Source of the DNA: Adiantum capillus-veneris
Lineage: Eukaryota > Streptophyta > Polypodiopsida > Polypodiales > Pteridaceae
Direction of reading: 5' to 3'
Length of the DNA stretch: 64,000 nucleotides
Assembly (NCBI GenBank): GCA_014529385.2
Contig: CM043971.1
Location: 31,265,209-31,329,208, forward strand
Program-made: the position numbers and the translations under genes
Shown here: positions 21,876 to 34,839 of the stretch, in pieces
Position numbering within the stretch: the stretch's first letter is position 1
How the letters are laid out: each line of letters starts with the position of its first letter
Notes under the pieces: generated by a model
The model's database searches: none
What the model was told of the DNA's origin: nothing
Seen by the model: the letters and a program-made list of their open reading frames with translations, nothing else

Positions 21876-24800
21876 ATGGCTGACAACAACTTAGATGTGT
21901 TTAAGATGTTTGCTGCCGAGGACAGGTTGGATGGGGACAATTACCTTATGTGGGCTTATATGATGCAACATGTTCTTGTCTCAAAGGGTGTCTGGAATAT
22001 TGTGCAGGGCATTGATGTACGTCCTGGTTCTGATGATGTAGGCGATGTTGAGGATGTTGCAGGTCTTGCTGCAAGGATTGCTGATATTAGAGTTGTTTTG
22101 CCTACGGTAGAACAAGCTCGTTGGGATGTAAAGGATGCGCAAGCTCATGCATTGATTGCGTTGTCTGTGAAGCGCACCATTGTTCCTCACATTCGTTTAG
22201 CAAAATCTGCAAAATAGGCTTGGGATATTCTAGCAGGTCTTTATGCAAGCCGCAATGAGGCTAAAATTGCTTTGCTGCTAAAGAGCTGGAATCGAAGATT
22301 ATGCATGAGGAAGATGATATGGACACTTTCCTTGCTGGTGTCAAGGATATCAATGAGCAACTTATTTCTGCAGGTGAAGTCATTTCAGACAGTTTCCTTG
22401 TGCAAACTATTCTTGATGCCTTACCAGATTCATACCAGACTTTTGCTAGTACTTGGAGACTAATAACCCAAGGAAATCCTGAAGTTGTCAAGTTTGATGC
22501 AGTATGCACATTGCTGTTGCAAGAGTCACTTTCCAAAAAAACCAGGACTAGGCAACGTGCAGTTGAACAGGCTTTTATTGCTTCTCAAAGAAAGGGTGGT
22601 AACAGCAATGCAACCATTTCTTATGGTTCTGCTGCGAGTGGCAAAACTTTTGTTCCTAATGCTTATGTTGGCAACAATTCATCTCGAAATTCTGGTGATA
22701 AGGGCAAAAAGAAGATACGTTGCCATTATTGTAAAGCTAATGATCACTTGATCAAGCAGTGTCCTAAGTTGAAGGCCAAAGAGGCTAAGAAGAACGAGGG
22801 TGGTTACACTGCAAATGCTGGCTCCACTACAAATGCAGCCATTGTTGAGTCTTTTGTAAAAGGAGAATGTGATACTCATGTTGATGTAGAATGGGCTTTT
22901 AGTGTAGAGTGCACTTACAATCGTGCTGTCCATGATGCATGCTTGTTAGTTGCTACAGATTCACATGTGTGGTATTTTGATAGTGGTGCTACAAAGCACA
23001 TTACCTCACATCGTGAATTGTTCACCTCTCTCGAGTCTGTCCCTCATGGGAATTCAGTCACTTGTGCCAACAATGCCTCTCTTATTCGGTTCAGGGAGTT
23101 GGAAAGATTGTGCTTATTGCTGCAAATGGATTTTCTTTCACACTTGTTGATGCACTTTATGTACCTGGGATCAAGGAGAATCTTTTGTCTGTATCCGCAC
23201 TTGCTAGACTTGGACTTGTCAAATTTGTGGATGACAAATGTACAGTTCATGATCTCAGTTTTGGTGATGAAATTGTTGCATCTGGGCTTTTGTGCCGTGG
23301 ACTGTATAAGCTCACTTTGTATGACAAGTGTGGACAAAATTTTGCCAATGCAGTTGCAGATTCAAGGGCTATTTCACATGCAAAACTTTGGAATGCACGT
23401 TTTGGTCGTCTGAATTTTACCAGTTTGCTGCGTTTGTAGAAATCTGATATGGTTGCTTCTTTGCCGCCTCTTGAAGCACTTTCCAAACATGTTTGTGAAG
23501 GCTGTATTTTGGGTAAGATGCAGCTTTCTAAGTTTCCAAAGGATGGTTCAGTTCGGGCCACATGCAGGTTGCAGCTTGTGCATAGTGATGTTTGTGGGCC
23601 ATGCAAACTCTGTCCTTGGGAAATTACCTTTACTTTGTGACTTTGATTGATGATTACTCCAGGCATGCATGGGTATTTCCGCTTAAAGCAAAGTCCGAAG
23701 TTTTTATGTGCTTCAAACAATTCTGGCTATGGCTGAAAATGTCTTGAAATGTACTATGGGCACCCTCCGTTCCGATCAAGGGGGGAGTATATGTCTCATG
23801 AATTTAACGCATTTTTGGCTAGTCGTGGGATAAAACACCAATGTATAGTGCCATATACGCCTCAACAAAATGGTGTTGTTGAGAGGAAAAATAGCTCTCT
23901 TATGGAAATGGCAAGATGTATGGTCAAGAGTCAAGCTTTACCACATTCATTTTGGCTCGAGGCTGTAATGTGTGCCACTTATGTACTCAACAGGTGTCCT
24001 ACGAAAGCATTGCAGTCTATGACTCCATATGAAGCATGGCATGATAGAGAGCCATCTATTGAGCACATGCGTGTTTTTGGCTATTTGGCTTATGGTTTAG
24101 TGCCACAAGTACAACGCAGAAAATTGGATGATAAGACTGTCAAATGTATTTGTTGGTTATAGTGCTGAAAGCAAAGGTTATGTATCATCCGCAAACAAAG
24201 CGTATTTTGGTTTCACGAGATGTAGTGTTTGTGGAAGATTCTGTTCAGCCCTTGCTGTCATGTACTAGAGACAGTAATGTAAGCTCACAGGACATTTATG
24301 ACACTTTGTTGCCTATTTTCAATGGTGGAAGTAAATTCCAATGAGGCAAATGTACAGCCTATGGGGGTTTTCAAAAATGTTATAGATTAGCCTATTATTG
24401 ATGCAGATGTACATGATGTACTTGATGAGGAAAGGGCTAGAAATGAGCAGGCTAGAGGTATGCCAAAATGGCTGGTGCACACTTTGCGTGACAGTAAATT
24501 GGATGCACCTTTGTCTAGTCGTACTCGTTCAGGCTCTCGCCATGCATCTTATGCATCAGATTGTTATGCTTTGGCTGTGTCTAGCTTACATGATGTTGAG
24601 GAACCTCTGTCTTTTGATGAAGCAAAAAATCAGAAAATTGGATGGCTCCCATGCAATCAGAATATGATGCACTTATAGAAAATGACACATGGACTTTATG
24701 TGATTTGCCTCTTGGCAAAAAGGCCATTGGTACAAAGTGGGTTTACAAGTTGAAATGCAAGCCAGATGGTGAGATCGATCGCCATAAGGCTTGACTTGTT

Positions 24801-26176
24801 GCAAAGGGTTATGCACAACAAAAGCCCATAGATTATAAAGAGACTTTTGCTCCCACTTGTCGTATGACCACTGTGCGTTTTCTATGTGCATTGGCAGCTC
24901 ATTTTGGTTGGGATGTACATCAATCCGACATTGTTACTGCTTTCTTGAATGGTGATATATTTGAGGAAGTTTATGTAATGCAGCCTCGCGGTTTTGTCAA
25001 GAAAGTACAAGAGGACAAAGTGTGTATGGGTTGAAGCAATCTCCTCGTGCTTGGTATGAGAAAGATGACACTCATTTGGTCAAACAAGGCTTTCGTAACA
25101 GTCCAATAGAAAGCACATTGTATGTAAAGCGTGAGGGTGATGTACTTCTCATTGTGGTTCTTTATGTAGATGATTTGCTGATCACTAGACCAAATGAGAG
25201 ACATATTGCTGAATTTAAGGCTGATTTGAATGCTACTTTCAAGATGAAAGATTTCGGGATGTTGCATCATTACTTGGGCATACAGTTTAAGCAGTGTGAT
25301 GGTGGTATTGCCTTGTGTCAGAAAAGTTACATAGAGACATTGCTATGTAAGTGTGGACTTGAGGATTGCAAACCTATTGCCACTCCCATGGAAATAGGTT
25401 TGAAATTGAGTCTACATGATCCTGCAGATGTCACTCTTTGCCAAATTGTTGTTGGATGCCTCATTTATGTATGCAACACGAGGCCAGATATTCAGTTTAC
25501 AGTCTCACAGGTTAGCAGATTTATGCATAGCCCAGGGTCTAAGCATTGATAGACTGTTAAGAGGATTTTTTGCTACCTTAGTGGCACTTTACATCTTGGC
25601 TTGTTTTATCCCAGGGGGGGATCATTGCCGCCAGACTTACATGCTTTTTTGGACTCAGATTGTGCTGGTTGTTTTGACACGCGAGTGTCCACAAGTGGTT
25701 TTTGTTTCATGCTTGGCAGTTCATGTATATCATGGTTGAGCAAGAATAAACCTACTGTGGCCACTTCGAGTTGTGAGGCTGACTACAGGGCAGTCTTCAC
25801 AGCTACGTTTGAGTGTGTATGGCTCAAACGCCTTATGGCTGATTTGGGTGTTGAATAGGACACTGCCAACACTATCTACACTAACAGCCAGAGCGCATTG
25901 GCAATTGCGAGGAACCCAGTTTTTCATGCTCGCACAAAGCACATTGAGGTGCATTACCACTATGTCAGGGAGAGGCTCTCAACAGGAGAGATAAGCTTGG
26001 CTTATGTGCCAACACAGGACAACCTTGCAGCTCTTTTCACAAAGGCATTGTCTCGTGAGAAGCTTGACGCTTTCCGCAAAGCTTTGGGCTTACTCCCTTC
26101 GTGGACTGATCATGTCCTTAGGGCATGGCACTTCCCTTTACTCATGTGCCAGCTCTCGTTCACCGCATCACTCTAG
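21876..26176 (+). pseudogene. C2 gag-pol polyprotein (broken)
   Basis: Order of domains: Gag (starts MADNNLDVF, with DGDNYLMWAYMM, the UBN2 type), CCHC knuckle CHYCKANDHLIKQC, protease WYFDSGATKHIT, GAG-pre-integrase (C-x2-C near CEGCILGKM), integrase with NGVVERKN and FGYLAYGLVPQ, RT with [19 protein letters not shown] and intact LYVDDLL, then RNase H with DSDCAGC and TSSCEADY. Breaks: TAG after residue 205 of Gag, frame changes around 22280, 23080, 23640 and 24150, a TGA in RT near 24796, a loss near 25024, and a TAG near 25857. The second Asp motif of integrase is eroded. Confidence 0.92.
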
Positions 26177-26184
26177 GGGGGATC
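26172..26184 (+). other. C2 polypurine tract
   Basis: ctctaggggggatc immediately before the TG of the 3' LTR. Confidence 0.7.
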
Positions 26185-26400
26185 TGTTACCATATACATG
26201 TGGTAGTGATGTGTGTGAACACACTAGGACCGATGGGGCATTTTTTCCCTCTTTAGGAGGTTTTTCCCCCGAGCATTGTATATACGCCCATCACTCTAGG
26301 GCTATCTATCACACTAAGTAATACACTCTTAGTTGTGTGCCTTGAGTTTCCTTCATCTTCTCCAAGCTGTGTGTGTTTCCTTGCAACCCTAATTCCAACA
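26185..26400 (+). repeat. C2 3' LTR
   Basis: 216 bp, same ends as the 5' LTR. It lacks about ten bases (ctttccattg) that the 5' copy has in the middle. Confidence 0.93.
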
Positions 26401-26460
26401 TAATTGAGTCAAATTAGGTAGGAAATTGGGTGCAATTAAGCCCAATTAAGTTAAAAATGT
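26401..26460. repeat. CAATT-rich tract, middle fragment
   Basis: Continues the pattern cut at 21290 (aattgggtgcaattaagccc). It is interrupted again at about 26460. Confidence 0.6.
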
Positions 26461-27113
26461 CATAAAATATAATATCTACCTATCGCAAATGATTTTCTCA
26501 TATTGAACTAATCATTTAATATGGAAAGTTAAATGAGAACAAGAGTTAGGATACAAATATGTGCTGCTAGACCCATTCTCAGTAGGGCACCAAGAGGAGA
26601 GATAAGCTCATCTCAATAAGGGTCCAAATGGAGAGAGGTCTACCAAGGAGCAATGTGAACCTAATGGAGCTTTAAAACCCCAAGAGGCATAAAGGACACA
26701 TGTCAGGCCCCTAGCCAGTTACCCCCAATTAAGCATGAATGCTATTGGATAGCCTATGGAAAGGACCAATGAGAATTAAGCTTAATGAAATCAAGCTTAA
26801 ACTTTATGGAAAAGCCCATAAAAGGGACCATAAGATTACAACTCCCTTTAATTCCTATTGGGCAGTCTATTAAGGGGTCCAATGATAATTGAGCAAACCA
26901 TGTGCAAACTTAATTCCTATTGGCCAGTTGACCTAGAGAGCCAATAAGAATTTAGCTTCAATTATATAATAAAGCAAGATCTCTCTCAAAGGGGGAAAGA
27001 AGGACACTTGTCTAAATGCTACTCCCCTTGCTTGATTTGACCAAGGACTTTCATTGGCTAGCTCTAAGCTTGGGCCAATGAGCTTACAACTAGAGTATTC
27101 TAGCTAGGTCGAC

Positions 27114-27159
<46 letters not shown>

Positions 27160-27830
27160 CTCATTTTTGGAATCCATGAGCCCACACACACATGCACTCA
27201 TTGTGTGTTAAGCAAGAGATATCTCATTCTCCAAGCTTGAGAAGTAGAGAGCCTACACCAACACCTCTTGGCTATGGAATGTAAATCCAAGCAAGAGTCA
27301 AGCTTCAAAGCATGCTCATCATTTTCTCAAATCTCCACTACTATGCTAAGCTATGCTCTAAGAGTGATGATATGTGAGGAGAATACTTCTTTCTTGTATG
27401 TTACATCTTCCTATTCACTTTCCTCACTACGTGCCAACCCTCTTTACCTTTGAAGGTGTTTGAGGTCTTGGGATTGAGGTCGGAGACAAGTTTATGTTTA
27501 TTGCAAGTAAGTTTAATTGTTGTTTTGAGCATAATATTGGTGCATGAAACTTTCCATCTTCTTGGCATCAACAAGGTCTCAAAGAACACAAAGGATGTAT
27601 TGTACCAAGTCTCTCTTTATGAGAGAATATATATAATACAAAAGTTTTTTTGGAGGGGGTCGTCAATTGTTGTCAATTTCTCTAATTCCCTCTCTTTTAC
27701 AAGTATTGTTCATGCCAAGCTAACTAGGTGTGATATTTCTATTGCTATCTTTAATCAAACACTCCCTCTCTATCTTCAATAGGCATTCTCTTAATGAAAT
27801 GCTCACTACTATCATTTTAATTCCGCTACA
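26459..27830 (+). repeat. Probable LTR remnant splitting the CAATT tract
   Basis: CAATT-type sequence occurs on both sides of this 1.4-kb block. The block starts near TGTCATAAAA and ends ccgctaca, followed by atcaatggtatcag (27831-27844), which looks like a copia primer site. This suggests a lone LTR with a trace of its primer site. No internal genes. The left boundary is uncertain. Confidence 0.4.
27117..27156 (+). repeat. (TC)n microsatellite
   Basis: About 20 uninterrupted TC dinucleotides inside the putative LTR remnant. Confidence 0.95.
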
Positions 27831-27869
27831 ATCAATGGTATCAGCCTAATTCCATTATGAAAGCTTAAT

Positions 27870-28085
27870 TGAGCTCTGACTAAGAGAAATTGGGTGCAAT
27901 TAAGTCCAATTAAGTAAATTCAAGGCAAGTTTAGGTAAAATTGAATCCAATTAAGTTACTTGAGTACAATTGAGTTCCAATTCGGTGAATTAGGATCCAA
28001 TGGAGTGCACTTGGTTCTAATTGGATCCAAATGAGTGAACTGAGTTCTACTTGAGTGAAATTGGATGAAAATTGAACCCAACAAA
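27870..28085. repeat. CAATT-rich tract, right fragment
   Basis: Words such as gggtgcaattaagtccaatt return here and fade by about 28085. Same family of sequence as 19970-21290. Confidence 0.65.
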
Positions 28086-28792
28086 TTTTGGGGTAAATAC
28101 GTTACACCTCTATCCACGGCCGGGCAATCGGTTGACCACACATCCTTAATCTTCTTATCCATGAAAGAAACAGGAGCTCCACTTATTCTTGAGAGCTGAT
28201 CCACCCACACAACACGTCTTGCTTCTCCCCGCACGCACCGCGCACACACACACCCGCACTACGGGCACTTCAATAGGAAAAACATGAACCCTCTAGGGAC
28301 CCTTTGGGATTAAGGTTAATTAGAGGCAAGCCAATAGGAAGAGGGTGGTGGACACTCTCTATGCCCTCAAAATAGTAGGGGGACAAAGTAGTCTTACATC
28401 TTAATGGACTCTTACCTACTAAGAAGGTGGGGGGAGGAGTGGGGGGACACTTGGAACCTCCAAGTTTATCTTCTTTTTGACCCGGTTTTCAAAATACCCC
28501 AAAAAATTAAAAAATTTTAAAAATTCAAATCTTATATTCTTAAAACCCTCCTAAACCTAATTTATGGTCAAAAAAACATTTTTCTAACATCCAAAAGTCT
28601 AAATGTGCACCAAAAAAACCTAAAATTCACTTTTTAAAAAAAAAATTGAAACATCATTTTATACTTTCCAAAGTCCCTTCAAAACTATCCCATGCCTGAA
28701 AAGTGATTTTCTCTCTTTAGAACCCATTTTCCAAGCCCTCCTTGAATACTACCATCACACTCACCCTTTACCCCAACACTATCTCTCTATTC

Positions 28793-29010
28793 TCACCTCC
28801 ATTGCAGTAGCAAGGAAGCTCCTCTCTCTTCCCCTCCCATCTCCCATTGCCACACCAAGCAAGGCTCATCCACCTTCTCCTATCTCCATTGCGACACCAA
28901 CCACGCTCCTCCTCCTCTTTGCCACGCCCACCTCCCATTGGCACACGAAGCAAACTCATTCTCCCACTTGCATTGTAGCAATAAGCAAGGTCCTCCTCCT
29001 CCTCCTAATT
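28793..29010. repeat. Minisatellite, ~55-60 bp unit
   Basis: About four degenerate copies of a unit containing ctcccattgccacaccaagc followed by a CTCCTCCTC-rich half. Confidence 0.65.
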
Positions 29011-31680
29011 TCCTTTACTCACCCATGGCAAGCTCTACTCCACAAATTCAGCCAAAGGATGAGGGCACTAGAGTTGCATGCCACAATTCACAAGAGGTAT
29101 AGATGGTGAGTGGGTGCCACAAGAGTTCGCCAAAGGTGCTTGGGTATACATACAACCATCTGCTATTGGCCCTCACCGTGTTTGAAACCGTGCAAACTTA
29201 GATCATCATTGGAAAGGAACACTACTTGGCTTCAAGAATCGCAAGGATAAGGGGACTGTAGCCATTGTGCAACATGTTTTCTCAACGTCAAGCATGCAAT
29301 TGCAACAACCTGCTCGATTCTCAACACATTGTGAGTACACGTTTTGAGAATACAAAGTTGGGTGTGAAGTCACAGTGGAATGTTTTTATGGATTCATAAT
29401 TATGTTTTGGCTTGCTTTTGCAGTCATATTTCCATCTACATTGGTGGAGGAAGCCACTTCATAGCCTCTCCAGCACATTCAATGCTATACATGCAGATAT
29501 TGGAGCAACAATTTTTTCATGTCTTTGCCCAACCAAATTGGTTCAAAGAAAAAATTTCTTCTTTTCAAACTCCCATATTGTAGCTACTACTATGCAAGGT
29601 TATAGGAAGCTTGAAACCATCCATGTATCTTCCTTATTAAGGATGGAGTGGCAACAACCAGATTTATGGTAGGTAGCATCTTTCAAGAAAAAGAATGGTA
29701 TTAGATGTCTAAAACTCCTTGAAATATTCTAAAGCTTCTAGTTTTATGGGCTTGAGTTGGTGTTTGCATGTTCATTGTTTTGTGCATATCTTTAAAGAGT
29801 TTGCATTTGCGGAGATAACCACAATGCTTGTATGTAGAGATGTACACTACAAAGAAGCTCTACTATCCAAAGGAGGCGGATGGTTGGATATGAGAATGAC
29901 AGGCAATCAGTGTAAAGACAAGTGTTAGAACAAGGGAAACCAACAACAATTCCAGATGCAAGCTCAAATCAATTGGATGAAGACATGCAGATTCAAGCAA
30001 AATTTCTAGAATCAGCAACAACTTCAAATGAGTTTTTCCCAGACTCTGATTTGGGATAGTGACATCAGAACAACTTGAAGTACCATCATCAAGAATTGAT
30101 GTTGGTGGAATTAAGTGTTCCTCGGATGGACGAAAAGTGGTCAGCTTTGCAATATGATATGATGACTAGTCTTATCGTATCGATGCAACACATAGTAGAT
30201 GAGTACTTGGAGTGTTTTCTAGTTCAATTCCGGACCACCAAGTCTGATTTTGATTTGGTTCAACGGTTGGATTGTGTTTCTAATGGAATCACAACGTTGG
30301 CAACCTTCCTTTCATATTGCATGATGGATGCAAGAGTTCCATGGGTGAGAGTAGTTCCCAAGAAAATGGAGGCATTCACTACATAGGAGGTGATGCTAAT
30401 CTATGAGGAAGGAAATGTACTTGTCATGAGCACGAATGAGAGGGTGCAAAACCAATGCAGGATGGTAGAGGTGTGTAGTGATTGGGGGATATTCTGAAGT
30501 TGAATTTCAAGACATAATTTTCAATAAGAATGAAGTTCATACTGATATGCAATAAATCAGCACTAGACAAGGTCAACCAAGAAATAGGATCTGGTTAAGA
30601 AGAAAATCAGATCTTCAGCACAACTGTACACCAGTATTGAAGGAATTTCAAAACCCAATTCTTCCTTTTTTCAAATGCGATAATATCCGGTTTTCCAATA
30701 ATTAAATATTTGATCAATGATGATGTCAATAGGGAGGTGTTAGCAAGTCAAAAGAGGGGAAGTTCAATTTTTTTGAAAAGGAGATGGTCAGACCCGAGGA
30801 CTTCAAATGTCCAGTATTTAGGCGAATGTCAGATTTCAATAAAACAAAAGCGTCAAGCTATAAGTATCCAGATAACAAGAGTGGTGAATGGGCAGTCCAC
30901 AAGTGTAGGGGAGTTCCTCTGTGCGTCACCAGAACCAGCCATTGGAATGTAATTTTTCAAGGTTTGTTTAATGATAAGAACAATTAATGTACTATGGGGT
31001 ACACAGCGTGGCCAAACAGTGGAACATGGCCAGATCTTTAGAAGGCCATAGGGGCTGATGGTTGGAAACCAAATGGTCAAATTTTTAAAGCCAAATGGCT
31101 AGATTCTAGAATTATAGCTTTTCATATTGTTGAGGTTCATGAAAGATCAAAAGATCATATTTTAGGAGTTTGGATATTTGCATTTTAAACTTTAGATTTA
31201 TATGATGACAACTTATCCAACAATACTTGTTCAGTGGGTACCAGTTGATCATATAATAAATAATAAAACAATCCTAAAGGATGAATGGCTAGCAATCGGT
31301 CTCCGGGTTTGTTTCAATACAACATGAAAAATACCCAGACATGGAGAGGGTCAAGGCACAAGTAACTAGGGATGATGGAGCCAATAGATGTTGAAGAGTA
31401 TATGGTTTTGATGGATAAATCTTTTTAGAGAAAAGGGTATATGTGATTCTAAATAACTTGACTTCAAAGGATTTACTAGCAAACATACGTCTAGTGATGG
31501 GCATTTAAAGGATCAAATTCTTCAACCCACCAGCTTGAAGGCTGAGGTTGAGTTGTGAGGATAAACCTTTAAGAAACAACAGAGTATCTGACGGTCTAGC
31601 CAAAGAATCATTACACTCAAAGATGGGATTGAAAGTTTGGGATCCAGGCATTTCATGGTGGTCCTTTACTAAGAATAACA

Positions 31681-31903
31681 AGTTGGTTGCTAGGTATTTT
31701 CTACCGATTATTGGGTATTTTTAGTTGGTTACTGGTTACTAGGTACTTTCAGTTGGTTACTGGTTATTTTCAGCTGACTATTGGTTTCTTTTAGCTAGCT
31801 AATGGGTACTTTAATTGGTTATTGGGTACTTTCAGCTGGTTACTGGTTATTTTTAGTTGACTACTAGTTGCTTTAAGCTAGCTACTATGTATTTTTAGTT
31901 GGC
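31681..31903. repeat. Minisatellite, ~20-bp unit
   Basis: About ten degenerate copies of agttggttactggttattt, alternating with gggtactttcagctggt variants. Confidence 0.8.
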
Positions 31904-32112
31904 GGGGGTAGGGAAATACATAATTTCATTCAGAGTCAGTATGATACTTGAGGTTTTCATTTGATCAACATCAGTATTTAGCGATCCCATCATAAATATG
32001 GTTAGTGTTGGCTCAACTTTTGGTTGTCATCGGACATTTCTTTATCATAGATCATCTCGGCCACATTAGTGCATTGGTCAGTGCATACATTTGGAAAAGT
32101 ATGCTCATTAGA

Positions 32113-32148
32113 TCAACTATTGGGTGTCATCAGACACCCAATAGTTGA
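32113..32148. repeat. Perfect 16-bp inverted repeat with 4-base loop
   Basis: TCAACTATTGGGTGTC, then atca, then its exact reverse complement. A similar half (tcaacttttggttgtc) occurs about 100 bp upstream without its partner. Confidence 0.9.
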
Positions 32149-32248
32149 CAGGCTAGTTGGCAAACATTTGACATTTGGGAAGCTTCAAAGGAATCAGTCA
32201 ATTTTCAGTCACATATGAATTTTTTTGAAAATATTCCAAAATTCACAG

Positions 32249-32263
32249 AAAGGGGGGAAGAAA
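32249..32263 (+). other. Polypurine tract of a plus-strand LTR element
   Basis: AAAGGGGGGAAGAAA directly before TGTAGATGG, the start of a probable 3' LTR. Confidence 0.6.
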
Positions 32264-32694
32264 TGTAGATGGTGGGAACCGTCCTTAGGCTCGAATTTTG
32301 ACTGACAACTGACCTAGTAATTACTAAGCCAACTACTATGATAACTGCATAATGGATACTCAATCAGAGACATATAAATAGGGGCCATTACTTCATTAGA
32401 AGGGGGCATTTGACAGTGTATTCTTTGAGCTATGACTTGGGAGCCACATGCTGTTATAGTGTATTAGATCTCACGTACTCTTGTATTTTATTATTGATAA
32501 CCTAAGAGTAGTCTCTTGGCTCACATTTTGATTTTTCCAGTTGTACTGATATGATCTTAATACAATTTAGTTCTAGCTTCAATTCCGATATGTGTCATTT
32601 CCATTTTAGTTATTAGCTCCAGTTCTATTCCAGTATCAGTGACTTTGTCTGATCTGAAGTCTGTCTGTCTAAGCCAAACTCTCTTAACCCAACA
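32264..32694 (+). repeat. Probable 3' LTR of an otherwise decayed retrotransposon
   Basis: Starts TGTAGATGG after a purine tract and plausibly ends TTAACCCAACA. It contains TATAAATA at 32373-32380 about 110 bp in, followed by T-rich sequence and ttattattg as in LTR R/U5 regions. No second copy was found in the window, so the right end is inferred from the TG...CA rule only. Confidence 0.5.
32373..32380 (+). promoter_or_regulatory. TATA box of the 32-kb LTR
   Basis: TATAAATA followed by ggggcc, at a normal U3 distance inside the LTR. Confidence 0.45.
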
Positions 32695-32927
32695 CTAGAA
32701 TAGTTGTCTGAAGAGACTAGCTCAGTAATCAATTTACTTAGATTTGACACATTTTGGACTTTGAATATAATTTTTCATTCAACAATAGCAAATTTTTTAA
32801 ATCTAGGCATCATAATGAGGTGAAAGTCCATTTTTGTAGCGTGATTTGGGTGTCCCATTTAAAAAGGCATTTTATTGAGCTATTTTTGGAAAATGTGCCT
32901 TATTTTAAAAAGCCCACCATTATGAAA

Positions 32928-32940
32928 GGGGGGGGGGGGG
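32928..32940 (+). repeat. Poly-G run (13 G)
   Basis: Thirteen consecutive G, a homopolymer prone to length error in sequencing. Confidence 0.95.
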
Positions 32941-34600
32941 CTTGATAACTCATTCTCACTTTTCACTTTTGCAACCCTTGAGCTCTTCCGCTTTTTATCG
33001 ACACTCTGAACCAGATATGGATGCATCCACAACCTCTGCTTCTGTACCCACATCCACCGCTTTGTCACACTTCATCTTCTTCCTTGATGACACTAACTAC
33101 AAGGGAAAATGTTAAATTTACACCTTTTTCACTCGTCTCCCAGACCTTGACGCCATAATTGCCCTCCAGATGGACGCATTTGCAGAGATTGCAACATTCA
33201 TGGAGGAGTACATCATCAAATATGTCGTAGCTATCTCCCCACATGCAGGGATCTGGGTGCCTTGAGATCTCCTATGCTACATCCACAAAGGAGATCACTT
33301 GTTCTCTAAGCATTTGAGACGGTTTCAAGAAATTGCCATCAATGCATGCCATTTCTGGTGGACGAGTAGGTCCCAGAGGTGCTAGAACTAAAGAAGTGCA
33401 AGTTGGGGGTGGAGTACCTTTCTTGCTTGGCTACTTTCATCTCCTTGTCAGCGAGAGGAACCCCATTTGGAGGAGGCGTGACTGCCACACCTTTAGGTTG
33501 TCTCCATCATCAAGGATGCCAAGGAGCAGTAGGGTGTCCTCATGAACCCTTTGGCCGAAGGCCAGTCGCTTCATCCTGAGTACCCCAAGGGGATCAAGGA
33601 AGTGGTTGAAAAATGCATCATTGTGGCTAGCACTAGTGTCACTCTAGAGGGAACTCCACTCATGGATGAGACACTCCCAAAAGTAGAGGTCAACCGATTA
33701 TATCATTGGTAGTGGATGGGAAGGAGTTTCTTTTTTTGCATGACTTGGAAAAAGCGTTCGGCCTATGCATGGAGTGCATGAGTGTGCTATGAACCAACAC
33801 CCAGTTTCCCTTAAACTCCATGCTAGATGCCCTTGAAAGCAAGCTCCTGCCACTTGGTGACTCTGTCACTCACACTATCGCACTTGTGTGTGCAGAGGTT
33901 CTCACAGTAGAGCAGTTGCACGTGGTAGAGGAAGATCTCCAAGCCACACAAGCCAAGGTTGTTGCTGCAAGGATCCTTATTCCAGTGCAAAACCCCCCCT
34001 TTGATGAGCCAAAGTTTGTGGATTCCGTGAAGTCATGCATTGACTTGGATGCCAAGGGCAATAGATAGGAGAGCACCATGTTAGTGAATTTGGGAATTTC
34101 CCGATCCCCACTTTCAAAATGAGCTTAAGAGTTGACCACATGGCCAAATCTTAGCCAAAGTTTTGAGAGCATTGCTTGGAAGAGATTTTCAAGTACTACC
34201 TTGTGGAAGGCTTTGGGTTTAAAAGATAGTTTGAGATTTGTCCTTATGACCAAATCTTCAAGATATTAGTAATTCCCAAATTGGCTCTAAAGTCTCAAAC
34301 TCTCTCATATGGTGTTGGAGGAGGACAAGGAGCAGGATGTAAATTTTATCCTACTTCATATTTTTTTGTTCTCACCTTGATTTTCCTTTTCTTACCCTTG
34401 ATTGGTTTATGATAGGATGTCCTGGAGCTTCATGAGTTTGTAGTACATATAGACGGAAAGCGAACGGCCTTCAGACCACAATCCTCCCTTGCATATTATA
34501 TAGGAAAAGTTCCCCTGGAAATGTTTCCATTGTACACAATGATTTCACTCCCAAATGTCATTTCATGTCGTGGTCTTTGAAAGCTTGGAGAAAATTTTTG
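32941..34600. other. Eroded sequence, probably an old coding fossil
   Basis: Frames near 33016-33360 and 33570-34070 (+) read as protein-like text broken by many stops. No known domain could be assigned. It lies beside a gypsy gag fossil on the opposite strand, so an old retrotransposon is likely but not shown. Confidence 0.3.
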
Positions 34601-34839
34601 TGCTTAAGCACCATTGCCCAAAATGATCATCTTCTATTCCTAATATGTAGATCCCTTGTATGCACTATATTTGGCACTAGCTTCCGTGGCAAGGTGCTTG
34701 CCCAATTAGGTGTACACGTCTTTGTTGGCTTGATTGACCTTGAGGCAATAGTGCACTCCCTTTTGGATGGGAGTTGCCTTATGCACAAGAGAGATGCCAA
34801 GAAATGAGCAAGAAAAATATGGACGACACAAGTGATCTC

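Larger units (their letters stand above)
21291..26400 (+). mobile_element. C2: Ty1/copia retrotransposon
   Basis: Complete layout of 5.1 kb: LTR 21291-21517, degenerate primer site 21519-21531, gag-pol frame 21876-26176, purine tract ending 26184, LTR 26185-26400. The flanks are gaatt on the left and taatt on the right, a probable 5-bp target duplication with one change, inside the CAATTG tract. The coding region has several stops and frameshifts, so it is not autonomous now. It is the same family as C3. Confidence 0.95.
28100..32248. other. No recognisable gene; interior or flank of an LTR element
   Basis: About 4.1 kb. 28490-28680 is strongly A+T-rich. Frames of 60-103 codons (for example 30075-30386) lack domains I know. 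Because a polypurine tract and LTR start at 32249-32264, at least the right part is probably the worn interior of a plus-strand retrotransposon, but no pol motif survives visibly. Confidence 0.4.

Noticed and set aside
28768-28959. 63-codon Gly/Glu-rich minus-strand frame
   Set aside because: Product of the CTCC-rich minisatellite at 28793-29010.
32113-32148. Intrinsic transcription terminator
   Set aside because: No T run follows, and this is a eukaryotic sequence.
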